Made by a program: the position numbers and the translations under genes
NCBI GenBank assembly: GCA_964627045.1
Contig: CAZVIK010000100.1
Span: 1-13,512, forward strand
From: CAZVIK01 sp964627045
GTDB taxonomy: Bacteria; Acidobacteriota; Terriglobia; Bryobacterales; Bryobacteraceae
Direction of reading: 5' to 3'
Length of the DNA: 13,512 nucleotides
The notes under the pieces: generated by a model
What the model saw: only the letters and a program-made list of their open reading frames with translations
Told to the model about the DNA's origin: nothing
Databases searched by the model: none
In this document: positions 1-9,240 of the stretch, one piece after another
Layout: the number at the start of each line of letters is the position of its first letter
Position numbering within the stretch: position 1 is the stretch's first letter

Positions 1-1
1 C

Positions 2-418
2 TTTCTGCTCAAGTACACCAAGCTCGGCCGTTACGCCTACGCCATTGGCAGCAACCCGGAGGCGGCTCGCTGTTCGGGCATCCGCATCCGTCCGTGCACG
101 ATCGCCATCTACGCGCTTGGCGGAGCGCTGGCCGGCATCGCCGGCATGGTGGAAGCCGCGCGCCTGGTCACCGGCCAGCCCACCGCCGGGGAGGGCTACG
201 AGTTGCGCGTCATCGCCGCCGTGGTCATCGGCGGAGGCAGCCTGAACGGGGGCCAGGGAACGGTGCTCGGAACCATCGTGGGCGCGATGATCATGGGCTT
301 GCTCAGCAACGGCTGCAACCTGCTCGGCATCTCGCCCTTCGTGCAGCAGGTGATTATCGGATCGGTCATCATCCTGGCGGTCACCTTCGACGAATTCCAG
401 CGCCGCCGGGCGGCGTGA
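2..418 (+). CDS. Sugar ABC transporter permease, RbsC family (3' part)
   Basis: This is the C-terminal 138 residues of an inner-membrane permease that imports a sugar, usually a pentose or hexose, with a periplasmic binding protein and an RbsA-type ATPase. The reading frame is open from the window edge, so the start lies outside. It opens with the family pattern YAIGSNPEAARCSGI, in which this class normally reads GxNxxAAxxSGI. It then has a hydrophobic helix rich in Gly and Ala, the conserved loop GEGYELRVIAAVVIGG, and the glycine-rich GGQGTVLGTIVGA. It ends in two hydrophobic segments around NGCNLLGISPFVQQ and closes with a basic tail (QRRRAA) of the usual kind. Family membership is clear; the exact sugar cannot be told. 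The downstream gene is 89 nt away and unrelated in function. A uronate isomerase lies 3.6 kb further on, so a uronate or plant sugar is possible but only inferred. Confidence 0.93.
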   Translation, partial: FLLKYTKLGRYAYAIGSNPEAARCSGIRIRPCTIAIYALGGALAGIAGMVEAARLVTGQPTAGEGYELRVIAAVVIGGGSLNGGQGTVLGTIVGAMIMGLLSNGCNLLGISPFVQQVIIGSVIILAVTFDEFQRRRAA

Positions 419-481
419 CAGGTGCGCGCTGCCGGAACGCAGATTGCCGCAACCGCCGGCCGGGCGCGCCGCGTCCATGGC

Positions 482-510
482 ATAGAATAGAATAGGAATC
501 TTCCCCTATG
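482..510 (+). promoter_or_regulatory. A/T-rich start region of the SBBP gene with SD/start hairpin
   Basis: In otherwise GC-rich DNA, positions 482-499 carry a short tandem repeat (TAGAA, TAGAA, TAGGA). Two overlapping TAGAAT hexamers at 483-488 and 488-493 match a -10 box at 5 of 6 positions. The third unit supplies an AGGA Shine-Dalgarno at 494-497, 10 nt before the ATG at 508. ATAGG (492-496) and CCTAT (505-509) are perfectly complementary, so a small hairpin could pair the ribosome-binding site with the first bases of the start codon. No convincing -35 box was seen; the promoter call is weak. Confidence 0.3.
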
Positions 511-2697
511 CGTATATTCCAGTTGCGTCTCTGCGGACTGACTTTGGCCGGAGCCGCGGCCCTCTTCGCCGCCGCTCCCTCGAAACCGGCGGCGACGGCG
601 GCCGCGCGCGCGCTGGAGAGCGTCCCGGCGTGGTTCGAGCCGAATCGCGGGCTGCTCGACGCCGAGGTCAAGTACTTCTCGCAGGGGGCCGGCTACCGGC
701 TGTCGCTGGATGGATCGGGCGCCGAGGTGGTTTTGTCGGACGCACCGGCGGCGCGCGTGCGCCTGTCGCTGGCAGGCGGGCGCGCCAATCCGGAGGTCGA
801 ACCGCTGGAACCCTTGGCGGGACGAACCAGTTACATGATTGGGCGGGATCGCTCGCGCTGGCGCAAGGACGTGCCGCAATTCGGCCGCGTGCGTTATCGC
901 GGAGTCTACCCGGGAATCGACCTCGTGTTTCGCGGCGCGGGCAAGTACCTGGAATACGATTTCGTCGTCGCTCCCGGCGCCGACCCATCCCGAATCCGGT
1001 TGCGTTTCCAGGGCGCCGATTCCGTGCGGCTATCCGGAGACGGTTCGCTCCAGATGAAGACCGGCGGCAGTGAACTTCACCAGCCCGAGCCGTTCATCTA
1101 TCAGAACACCGAGTCCGGTCGCGTGCAGGTGGCCGGGAGCTACACTCTTGGCCGGAACCGCGAGGTCGGTTTCCGCCTGGCGAACTACGACCGGACCAGG
1201 CCTCTGGTGATCGACCCCGTTCTGGTGTGCGCCGGGTATTTCGGCGGCGACAAGTACGACGTCATCACCGGGCTCGCCTATGACCCGGACGGCAGCATCT
1301 GGCTGGCGGGGACCACCCGTTCGGTGATCGATTTCCCCCCTCAGAACGCCCCCTACCAGGACGAGATCGATTCCGGCGGAACCGTGCTCCAGGACACCTT
1401 CCTGGCCAAGCTTCGGATACCCGCCCACGGGAGGCCGGAGTTGTTGTACTACACCTACTTCGGCGGAAATGCCGTTGAGACGGGAGGGCCGGTCCTGGTG
1501 GACGCCGCCGGGATGGTGTATCTCACGGGCACAACCACGTCCTTCGACCTGCCGGTGACCGATAACGCTTTCTCCGAACAACTGGGCGGCGTCGAGAACG
1601 TCAAGAACACTTTGAACCAGGATGCGTTTATCGCCAAGTTCAACCCGGCCTCCGAAACGGCGGAAGGATCGCTGCTCTATTGCAGCTATTTTGGCGGTAC
1701 CAGCCTGGACATTCCCACGGCGATGTCTTTCGACAACCAGGGCCGCGTTCTGCTGGCGGGCTACGGCGGATCGACCGACATCGATCCGATGGTGTCCACG
1801 GCGCTTCAGCCGAGCAACCGCGGCAGCTATGACGGATTCCTGGCGGTCATCGATACCTCGGCAGCGGCGGCGGCGGACGCGATGGTTTGGAGCACCTACT
1901 GGGGCGGCGCCGCGCTGGATGTGATTAACGGCGTGGCGGTGGACGCCGCCGGATTCGTGTACTTTTCCGGCTACACGCTCTCGCAGGATCTGCCGCTGGC
2001 CGGCGACCAGTACCAAGCGGCGTTGCTCGGCTCCAGCGACGTCTTCGTCGTGAAGCTGGATCTCACCAAGACCAACCTGGACACGCTGGTCTACGCTACT
2101 TACATCGGCGGCTCGGGCCTGGATATCGCGCAGAGCATGAAGATGGATGCGGCCGGAACCGTGTGGGTCGCCGGCTACACCACGTCGGGCGATTTTCCCG
2201 TCACCGCCAGCGCGTTTCAACACGAGTACGCGGGAGGCGGCGCCGACGCCTTCCTGCTGCGCGTGGACCCCTCCCTTCCGCCGGGCGATTTCATCGTCTA
2301 TTCGACCTACATCGGCGGCAGCGGCGCGGACGTCGCCTATGACCTCTCCCTGGCGGGCGCCGAAACGGCCAGTCTCACCGGCTACACGCTCTCCAACGAC
2401 TTTCCCCTTTACGCGCCGGCCCCGGCGGGCCATTTGCGCTCTCTGATGGCCGACGTTTTCGTTTCCACGTTGGACACCTCTATCCCCGGTGTGGGCGGGT
2501 TGCGATTCTCGACCTACTTCGGCGGCTCCCACCAGGATGTCGGTGCGAAGGTGCTGGCCAACCCCGCGGGGGATCTCTTCGTCACTGGCACGACGGTATC
2601 CCGAAACCTCCCGGTCACAGACGGTTCCACCAAGCCGGGCGTTTTCGGCGCGACCTCGGGTTTTGTGCTTAGGTTCGACCGGTCGCCGGAAGACTGA
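508..2697 (+). CDS. Secreted SBBP-repeat beta-propeller protein
   Basis: This 729-residue protein is probably exported. Residues 1 to about 23 form a signal peptide (MRIF, a short basic start, then a Leu/Ala-rich core ending near FAAAPS). Residues about 38-236 match the N-terminal domain that usually precedes SBBP repeats: FEPNRG, a YMIGRDRSRWRKDVPQFGRVRYRGVYPG-like block and a closing PLVIDPVL. Seven repeats then follow, starting near residues 242, 314, 391, 461, 529, 598 and 667. Each has an aromatic-S/T-Y-[FWI]-GG core, a D a few residues on, a G-x-[VIL]-[WYF]-[VL]-x-G strand and a DFP/DLP turn. Seven units of about 70 residues fit one closed seven-bladed propeller. The chain stops directly after the last blade (RFDRSPED), with no sorting signal or anchor. 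Such proteins are abundant in Acidobacteria; the ligand or enzymatic role is unknown. It has its own start region and is 92 nt from the next gene. Confidence 0.92.
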   Translation: MRIFQLRLCGLTLAGAAALFAAAPSKPAATAAARALESVPAWFEPNRGLLDAEVKYFSQGAGYRLSLDGSGAEVVLSDAPAARVRLSLAGGRANPEVEPLEPLAGRTSYMIGRDRSRWRKDVPQFGRVRYRGVYPGIDLVFRGAGKYLEYDFVVAPGADPSRIRLRFQGADSVRLSGDGSLQMKTGGSELHQPEPFIYQNTESGRVQVAGSYTLGRNREVGFRLANYDRTRPLVIDPVLVCAGYFGGDKYDVITGLAYDPDGSIWLAGTTRSVIDFPPQNAPYQDEIDSGGTVLQDTFLAKLRIPAHGRPELLYYTYFGGNAVETGGPVLVDAAGMVYLTGTTTSFDLPVTDNAFSEQLGGVENVKNTLNQDAFIAKFNPASETAEGSLLYCSYFGGTSLDIPTAMSFDNQGRVLLAGYGGSTDIDPMVSTALQPSNRGSYDGFLAVIDTSAAAAADAMVWSTYWGGAALDVINGVAVDAAGFVYFSGYTLSQDLPLAGDQYQAALLGSSDVFVVKLDLTKTNLDTLVYATYIGGSGLDIAQSMKMDAAGTVWVAGYTTSGDFPVTASAFQHEYAGGGADAFLLRVDPSLPPGDFIVYSTYIGGSGADVAYDLSLAGAETASLTGYTLSNDFPLYAPAPAGHLRSLMADVFVSTLDTSIPGVGGLRFSTYFGGSHQDVGAKVLANPAGDLFVTGTTVSRNLPVTDGSTKPGVFGATSGFVLRFDRSPED
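1231..2640 (+). repeat. Seven SBBP protein repeats
   Basis: Protein-level repeats begin near 1231, 1447, 1678, 1888, 2092, 2299 and 2506 and are spaced 68-77 codons. The shared core reads STY[FI]GG followed by S/G and D, as in STYIGGSG and STYFGGSH. Blade 4 has STYWGG, and blade 1 is the most divergent (CAGYFGG). The DNA is not highly similar between units, so this is an old repeat family within one gene and not a recent tandem duplication. Confidence 0.88.
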
Positions 2698-2775
2698 TCC
2701 TAGGGTTTTTCCGGAGTCGTATTCCAGGCGTTGCGGCGATTCCCCCCGCGGGGGCTTTCCTTTAGAGTGTACGCA

Positions 2776-2792
2776 GAGGAGAGACTGCCATC
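2776..2792 (+). promoter_or_regulatory. Strong Shine-Dalgarno placed for an ATC start
   Basis: GAGGAG at 2776-2781 is a near-perfect Shine-Dalgarno. The next eight bases lead to ATC at 2790. The frame of the downstream gene has a TAG at 2763-2765 and no ATG, GTG or TTG from there until GTG at 2865. No other start codon in any frame is suitably spaced from this site. The site therefore decides the start of the CpaE-like gene. Confidence 0.65.
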
Positions 2793-3983
2793 ATCCGCGC
2801 GATCGCCATCACTCCGAGCCGCTCTCTCGCCGAAGAGCTGCAACCGGCCCTGGCCGCCCTGCCGGTGTCCCTGGTTCGCGTCGTCGAACGCTACCCTTCC
2901 GACGCCGAGTTGGCCCGATTGTTACGCAGCCTGTCGCCGCAGGCGATTCTGCTCGATGTCGATTCCGTCGCCGAGGCCGTGGCCACGGCCAAAGCCATCG
3001 ACACCTATGCGCCGGGGGTCCCCGTGGTGGCCATGGGGAGCAGTTCGAACCCCGAGATCCTGCTGGAGATGATGCGCGTCGGCATCCGGGAAATGCTGCT
3101 GACCCCGTTCGACGAGGCCGATGTCCGCGAGGCCCTGGCGCGGGTGGCCGAAGCCGCCGCGCGCGCGCCGCGCCCGGCCGACATCTCCGAGAACGTCTAC
3201 GCGCTGCTGCCCTCCAAGCCGGGCGTGGGAACCACGACGGTCGCCGTGAACTTGAGCGCCGCCCTCGCGCAAGTCAGCGGGAGCCGCAGCTTCTTGGCCG
3301 ACTTCGACCTGAATTCCGGGCTGGTGGCTTTCATGCTGAAGCTGGAGACGCCCTACTCGGTCACGCAGGCCGCGGAAAACGCCTTCCGCATGGACGAGAA
3401 CCTCTGGAAACAACTGGTCGCCACCTCCGGCGAAGTGGACGTCCTGCCGTCCGGCAGGATTCAGCCCGGCTTCCGGATTGAACCGGCGCAGGTCCGCAGT
3501 CTGCTGGACTACGCCCGCCGTCATTACAAGACGGTGTGCGTCGACCTCTCCGGCAACATGGAGAAGTACTCGCTGGACGTGATGCACGAGGCCCGGCTGG
3601 TCTTCCTGGTGATCACGGCCGAACTTCCCGCGCTTCACCTGGCCCGCGAAAAGCTGAGCTTCCTGCGCTCCATTGACCTGGCCGATCGCGTGCGCGTCGT
3701 GCTCAACCGGTCCCAGCGGCGGAGCGTGGTGACACCGGCCGAAATCGAGCGGCTGCTGGGGCAACCCGTGGTTTGCGCCCTTCCCAACGACTACGCCGGA
3801 ATCCACCAGGCACTGGCCGCCGGGAGCCCCGTGGACTGGAACTCGGCCCTCGGCAAGGAGTTTCTGGCCGGCGCCAAGCGGCTCCTCGGCCAAAGCAGCG
3901 AGCCGGAGACCAAAAAGAAGCGTTTCGTAGAGTACTTTTCTCTCGCCCCGGCCCGCTACACCGCGTTTCCGGGCGGCCGCTAG
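2790..3983 (+). CDS. CpaE/TadZ-like protein (pseudo-receiver + MinD/ParA-type ATPase), probable ATC start
   Basis: Read from ATC 2790 this gives 397 residues. Residues about 1-125 form a receiver-like fold: a first strand IRAIAI, a strand QAILLDV, then PVVAMGS and a GIREMLLTPF strand typical of response-regulator domains. From about residue 135 there is a MinD/ParA/CpaE ATPase. Its Walker A region is SKPGVGTTT (K143 kept; the usual P-loop Lys replaced by T148). The A' region is LADFDLNSG (D171, D173) and Walker B is VCVDLSGN (D252). CpaE/TadZ proteins place Tad/Flp pilus machinery at a cell pole or focus; no other tad genes are in the window, so this copy stands alone here. GTG 2865 would give 372 residues but lacks a Shine-Dalgarno and removes the first strand and helix of the receiver. 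Family confident, start moderately so, pilus role inferred. Confidence 0.83.
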   Translation: MIRAIAITPSRSLAEELQPALAALPVSLVRVVERYPSDAELARLLRSLSPQAILLDVDSVAEAVATAKAIDTYAPGVPVVAMGSSSNPEILLEMMRVGIREMLLTPFDEADVREALARVAEAAARAPRPADISENVYALLPSKPGVGTTTVAVNLSAALAQVSGSRSFLADFDLNSGLVAFMLKLETPYSVTQAAENAFRMDENLWKQLVATSGEVDVLPSGRIQPGFRIEPAQVRSLLDYARRHYKTVCVDLSGNMEKYSLDVMHEARLVFLVITAELPALHLAREKLSFLRSIDLADRVRVVLNRSQRRSVVTPAEIERLLGQPVVCALPNDYAGIHQALAAGSPVDWNSALGKEFLAGAKRLLGQSSEPETKKKRFVEYFSLAPARYTAFPGGR

Positions 3984-4010
3984 CCTCATCCGGCAGCGCT
4001 GGCAATCGGA

Positions 4011-4036
4011 CCCGCATGCGATAATTCCCGCATGCG
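4011..4036 (+). promoter_or_regulatory. Extended -10 promoter of uxaC inside a 10-bp direct repeat
   Basis: TGCGATAAT at 4017-4025 is an extended -10 element (TGn plus GATAAT, 5 of 6 to TATAAT). Counting the hexamer's last T as -7 puts +1 at 4032, the A of the uxaC ATG, so the mRNA would be leaderless. Consistent with that, no Shine-Dalgarno precedes the ATG. CCCGCATGCG occurs twice, at 4011-4020 and 4027-4036, separated by ATAATT; each copy holds the palindrome GCATGC. A regulator bound to the pair would cover the -10 and the start codon. Confidence 0.45.
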
Positions 4037-5438
4037 TCACCCCGACAGGTACCTGGACCCGGAGCCCGCTGTCCGCGACATCGCCCGGCGGCTCTACCGT
4101 AGCGTCGCCTCCCTGCCCCTGGTGTGCCCACACGGCCACGTGGATCCGAAGATCCTCGCCGACGATCTTCCCTTCCCCGACCCGGCGGCGCTCTTCGTGG
4201 TCCCGGACCACTACCTCTTCCGCATGCTCTATTCCCGGGGCGTCCCGCTCGAGGATCTTGGCGTGCCCCGCCGCGACGGGGCGCCGGTCGAGAGCGATCC
4301 GCGCCGGATCTGGCAGCGCTTTGCCGATCACTTCCACCTGTTTCTGGGCACCCCTTCGGGTTGCTGGCTCGCCGACGAGTTGGAGGGCGTTTTCGGAATC
4401 GACGAACCGCTCAATTCGGAAAGCGCCATGCGGATCTACGACCGGATCGGCGAGAAGCTGGCCACGCCCGAATTCCGCCCCCGGGCCCTGTTCGAACGCT
4501 TCCGCATCGAGGTGCTGTGCACGACCGACGCGGCCACCGACACGCTCGATTGCCACCGCCGCATTCGCGAATCCGGCTGGACGGGCCGCGTGCTGCCCAC
4601 CTTCCGCCCGGACGCCTGCACCGCCATTCTCGCCCCCTCCTGGCGCGCCGAGATCGCCCGCCTGGAAGAGGTCTCCGGCATCGAGGTCAACGGCTATCGC
4701 CCCTTCATCGCCGCCCTGGAGAACCGGCGCGCCTATTTCAAGTCGATGGGCGCCGTCTCCACCGACCACGGCGTCGAAGACCCCTTCACCCAGGCGCTCG
4801 ACGCGGCGGCCGCCGAAGCCCTGTTCGCCCGCGCCCTCCGCGGCCGCGCCACCGAAGAGGACGCCCGCGCCTTCACGGCGCACATGCTGATGGAATTCGC
4901 CCGTATGAGCGCCGACGACGGGCTGGTCATGCAGCTTCATCCGGGTTCCTGGCGCAACCACAACCAAGCGATCTTCGACGCCTTCGGGCCGGACAAAGGC
5001 TGCGATATCCCCGTCTCCACCGAGTACACGCGCAACCTTCACGCCCTACTGAACAAGTACGGCAGCCACCCGAACTTCCGCCTGATCCTGTTCACGCTCG
5101 ATGAGTCCACCTACTCCCGTGAACTCGCACCGCTGGCGGGCCACTACCCCGCCCTCCGGCTCGGACCGCCCTGGTGGTTCCACGACAGCATCCAGGGGAT
5201 GCTCCGCTTCCGCCAGAGCGTCACCGAAACGGCCGGCATTTACAACACCGCGGGGTTCAACGACGACACCCGCGCCTTTCTATCTATCCCCGCGCGCCAC
5301 GATCTGAACCGGCGTGTGGATGCGAGCTTCCTGGCCGGGTTGGTAGCGCGGCACATCGTTGATGAGCCCTCGGCCCTCCGCATGGCTCGCGACCTGGCCT
5401 ACAACCTGGTCCGCGACTCCTACCGGATGGCCCCTTAA
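4032..5438 (+). CDS. uxaC: Uronate (glucuronate/galacturonate) isomerase
   Basis: This 468-residue protein has nearly the usual UxaC length (about 470). It catalyses D-glucuronate to D-fructuronate and D-galacturonate to D-tagaturonate, the first cytoplasmic step of hexuronate breakdown, and belongs to the amidohydrolase superfamily. The metal-site motif PHGHVDP is at residues 33-39 (H34, H36). Also visible are the region LCTTDAATDTLDCH, where many relatives read TTDDP, LHPGSWRNHN with H303, and a strand-end Asp at D357 (FTLDES). Further on are WWFHDSIQGMLR at 381-392 and the closing GFNDDTRAFLS block. The mostly helical N-terminal part is intact. The start is ATG 4032, with a promoter-like -10 immediately before it. 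The neighbours are not uronate genes (no uxaB, uxuA or kdgK), so it appears to be transcribed alone. Assignment is secure; which uronate is preferred cannot be read. Confidence 0.93.
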   Translation: MRHPDRYLDPEPAVRDIARRLYRSVASLPLVCPHGHVDPKILADDLPFPDPAALFVVPDHYLFRMLYSRGVPLEDLGVPRRDGAPVESDPRRIWQRFADHFHLFLGTPSGCWLADELEGVFGIDEPLNSESAMRIYDRIGEKLATPEFRPRALFERFRIEVLCTTDAATDTLDCHRRIRESGWTGRVLPTFRPDACTAILAPSWRAEIARLEEVSGIEVNGYRPFIAALENRRAYFKSMGAVSTDHGVEDPFTQALDAAAAEALFARALRGRATEEDARAFTAHMLMEFARMSADDGLVMQLHPGSWRNHNQAIFDAFGPDKGCDIPVSTEYTRNLHALLNKYGSHPNFRLILFTLDESTYSRELAPLAGHYPALRLGPPWWFHDSIQGMLRFRQSVTETAGIYNTAGFNDDTRAFLSIPARHDLNRRVDASFLAGLVARHIVDEPSALRMARDLAYNLVRDSYRMAP

Positions 5439-5605
5439 CGCCCGGAACCGGCCGGCGAACCTTGTCGAAGTTCCCGCGCCGGCGCCGCACCGCCATGGCC
5501 CGGCACGCCCGGCCAAGTACCGGAGGCCGTTGGGCTTAGGTGGCCGCGAATCCGAAATACCGGCGATAAAAAGTTTCGATTGCGCCCCGGCGGTTGCTGC
5601 CGTTA

Positions 5606-5622
5606 GTCTTAGGCTTCAAGAC
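5606..5622 (+). promoter_or_regulatory. Small inverted repeat directly before the GAF-ANTAR start
   Basis: GTCTT (5606-5610) and AAGAC (5618-5622) are perfect inverted copies around the loop AGGCTTC, ending one base before ATG 5624. The only Shine-Dalgarno-like AGG (5611-5613) lies in the loop. It could be a translational hairpin or a short operator. The rest of the 185-nt gap after uxaC (from 5439) shows only an A-rich patch near 5565-5575 and no convincing terminator or promoter pair. Confidence 0.3.
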
Positions 5623-5623
5623 T

Positions 5624-6361
5624 ATGGGTGCATCCGAGCTGGACCCCTCTCACGTTCTACTTCTTCATCGCGTCAGCGGTATCGTCGCCAGCAGCCGCAC
5701 GCTGAATGAGATGCTGGCGGAACTCGTGCGTCTCGTCGCCGAGATCACGTCGTCGGACGCCTGCCTGGTTTATCTCCTGGACAAAGACAACGATGAAATC
5801 GTGCTGCGCGCCTCCCAGTTGCCCCATGCGGCGGAGGTTGGTACGCTTCGCCTCCAGGTCGGCGAGGGCGTCACCGGCTGGGTGGCCGAACACAAGTCGG
5901 TCGTGTCGCTGCCCTCGGCGGCCTCCGCGGACAGCCGCTTCATGAGTTTCTCAACTCTCGTGGAAGATACCTACCAGGCGTTCCTCTCGGTGCCATTGGT
6001 GGCCGGAGGCGAGGTGATCGGCGTCATCAACGTCCATCACAAGGAGCCCCACGAACACTCGCCCGAAGAGATTGCGCTGCTTTCTTTCGTGGGCGAACAG
6101 TTGGGCGGCGCCATCACCCGCGCGCGCCTGGAGGAGCAGAACGCCCGCCTCCAGGAAGAAACCGCCGAAATGAAGCGCCAGTTGGAAACCCGCAAACTGG
6201 TCGAGCGGGCCAAGGGCATCCTCCAGCACCGGCTGCGGCTGACCGAAGAAGAAGCCTACCTGCGCCTCCGCAACGACAGCCGCCGCCAGCGGCGTTCCAT
6301 GCGCGAGCTGGCCGATGAGATCATCCGCAAAGACACCGAGATGAAGGCCGGCGAGGCCTGA
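5624..6361 (+). CDS. GAF-ANTAR transcription antitermination regulator
   Basis: This soluble regulator has 245 residues. A GAF sensor domain spans about 10-160: LVYLLDKDNDEIVLRAS, VGEGVTGWVAEHKS, FLSVPLVAGGEVIGVINVHH and the closing FVGEQLGGAI are characteristic. A Glu/Arg-rich coiled coil (about 163-188) leads into an ANTAR domain (about 185-238). That domain reads RKLVERAKGILQHRLRLTEEEAYLRLR, then SMRELADEIIR, the classic RNA-binding three-helix pattern. ANTAR proteins bind paired hairpins in nascent mRNA and prevent terminator formation. Here a ligand or redox signal at the GAF domain probably gates that, but the ligand is unknown. ATG 5624 was chosen; the in-frame TTG at 5594 adds ten residues and has no Shine-Dalgarno. 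No partner histidine kinase is adjacent. It converges with aconitase, stop codons seven bases apart. Target RNAs are not identifiable from the gene itself. Confidence 0.9.
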   Translation: MGASELDPSHVLLLHRVSGIVASSRTLNEMLAELVRLVAEITSSDACLVYLLDKDNDEIVLRASQLPHAAEVGTLRLQVGEGVTGWVAEHKSVVSLPSAASADSRFMSFSTLVEDTYQAFLSVPLVAGGEVIGVINVHHKEPHEHSPEEIALLSFVGEQLGGAITRARLEEQNARLQEETAEMKRQLETRKLVERAKGILQHRLRLTEEEAYLRLRNDSRRQRRSMRELADEIIRKDTEMKAGEA

Positions 6362-6367
6362 TCCTCC

Positions 6368-6375
<8 letters not shown>
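6354..6375. terminator. Convergent-gene inverted repeat holding both stop codons
   Basis: AGGCCTGA (6354-6361) and TCAGGCCT (6368-6375) form a perfect 8-bp stem with the six-base loop TCCTCC. The TGA of the GAF-ANTAR gene is the end of the left arm. The TGA of aconitase, read on the minus strand, is the start of the right arm. A hairpin can form in both transcripts, so it is placed as a two-way terminator. Neither side has the run of U expected of a strong intrinsic terminator, so it may instead protect 3' ends or slow polymerase. Confidence 0.45.
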
Positions 6376-9019
<2,644 letters not shown>

Positions 9020-9027
9020 GAATAGCA

Positions 9028-9033
9028 CCCTCT
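9028..9033 (-). promoter_or_regulatory. Ribosome-binding site of acnA
   Basis: On the minus strand AGAGGG lies eight bases upstream of ATG 9019. This fixes the start of aconitase at MSNVNSF and excludes the GTG whose codon overlaps this motif. Confidence 0.7.
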
Positions 9034-9120
9034 TTGGACTATGGTACCCGCATCGGCGCGAACTTACAGCACGACCCGCGCCGGCGCGCCATGCGCCCCG
9101 TTTCCGGCGCGGAACTCGAA

Positions 9121-9126
9121 TATACT
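9121..9126 (+). promoter_or_regulatory. Possible -10 box of the SPFH-aminotransferase unit
   Basis: TATACT (5 of 6 to TATAAT) stands in an A/T-rich island at 9117-9135 within very GC-rich DNA, between the divergent acnA and SPFH genes. Transcription would begin near 9133 and leave a leader of about 127 nt. No good -35 hexamer at 16-18 bp was found, so an activator may be needed or the match may be chance. Confidence 0.33.
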
Positions 9127-9143
9127 TGTTCTAATGCCGGGCG

Positions 9144-9180
9144 CTCCGGCCCGAAGGCCGGGGGCGCTCTCGCTCGGGCC
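9144..9180 (+). other. Mutually exclusive RNA stems in the SPFH leader
   Basis: CTCCGGCC (9144-9151) pairs with GGCCGGGG (9156-9163) around the loop CGAA, with one G-U pair. Alternatively GGCCCGA (9148-9154) pairs perfectly with TCGGGCC (9174-9180). The two stems share bases and cannot coexist. High GC makes chance pairing common, so function is inferred only from position in a leader that also has a terminator-like hairpin. Confidence 0.28.
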
Positions 9181-9208
9181 TTGGGGCGTGGACGCGCCGC
9201 GGCACTGT

Positions 9209-9240
9209 GGGTGCTCCGAGCCCCGTTTGTTCTTTTCCTT
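9209..9240 (+). terminator. Possible leader attenuator before the SPFH gene
   Basis: GGG (9209-9211), a bulged T, and GCT (9213-9215) can pair with AGC (9219-9221) and CCC (9222-9224) around the loop CCG. The stretch that follows (9226-9240) is pyrimidine-rich, with nine T and several C/G interruptions. The shape is that of a weak intrinsic terminator 20 nt before the SPFH start codon. The stem is short and the T-run broken, so efficiency would be partial at best. Confidence 0.25.

Noticed and set aside
1030..2532. A 500-codon open frame on the minus strand inside the SBBP gene
   Set aside because: The plus-strand protein is well recognised; the antisense product is low-complexity and has no ribosome-binding site or motif.
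2686..2714. CCGGAA / TTCCGG inverted repeat at the end of the SBBP gene
   Set aside because: Six base pairs with a 17-base loop and no U-run after the second arm; not convincing as a terminator.
2743..2760. Palindrome CCCCCGCGGGGG followed by CTTTCC
   Set aside because: With a four-base loop only four pairs remain, and the T-tract is short; at most a very weak terminator.
2865..3983. GTG 2865 as the start of the CpaE-like gene
   Set aside because: There is no Shine-Dalgarno before it, and it would remove the first strand and helix of the receiver-like domain.
4016..4024. A minimal ORF ATG-CGA-TAA before uxaC
   Set aside because: It lies within the predicted -10 element, upstream of the predicted transcript start, so it would not be transcribed.
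2922..5042. A 706-codon open frame on the minus strand across the CpaE-like and uxaC genes
   Set aside because: It lies opposite two genes with clear family motifs, crosses their boundary, and its product is Gly/Arg/Val/His-rich without domains. This is an effect of high GC at third codon positions.
5594..5623. TTG 5594 as the start of the GAF-ANTAR gene
   Set aside because: There is no Shine-Dalgarno, and the extra ten residues are not part of the GAF domain; ATG 5624 is more likely.
9144..9198. ANTAR target (paired hexaloop hairpins with A at loop position 1 and G at 4) in the SPFH leader
   Set aside because: Six-base loops that can be drawn here (CCGAAG, TGGACG) do not fit the A1/G4 pattern.
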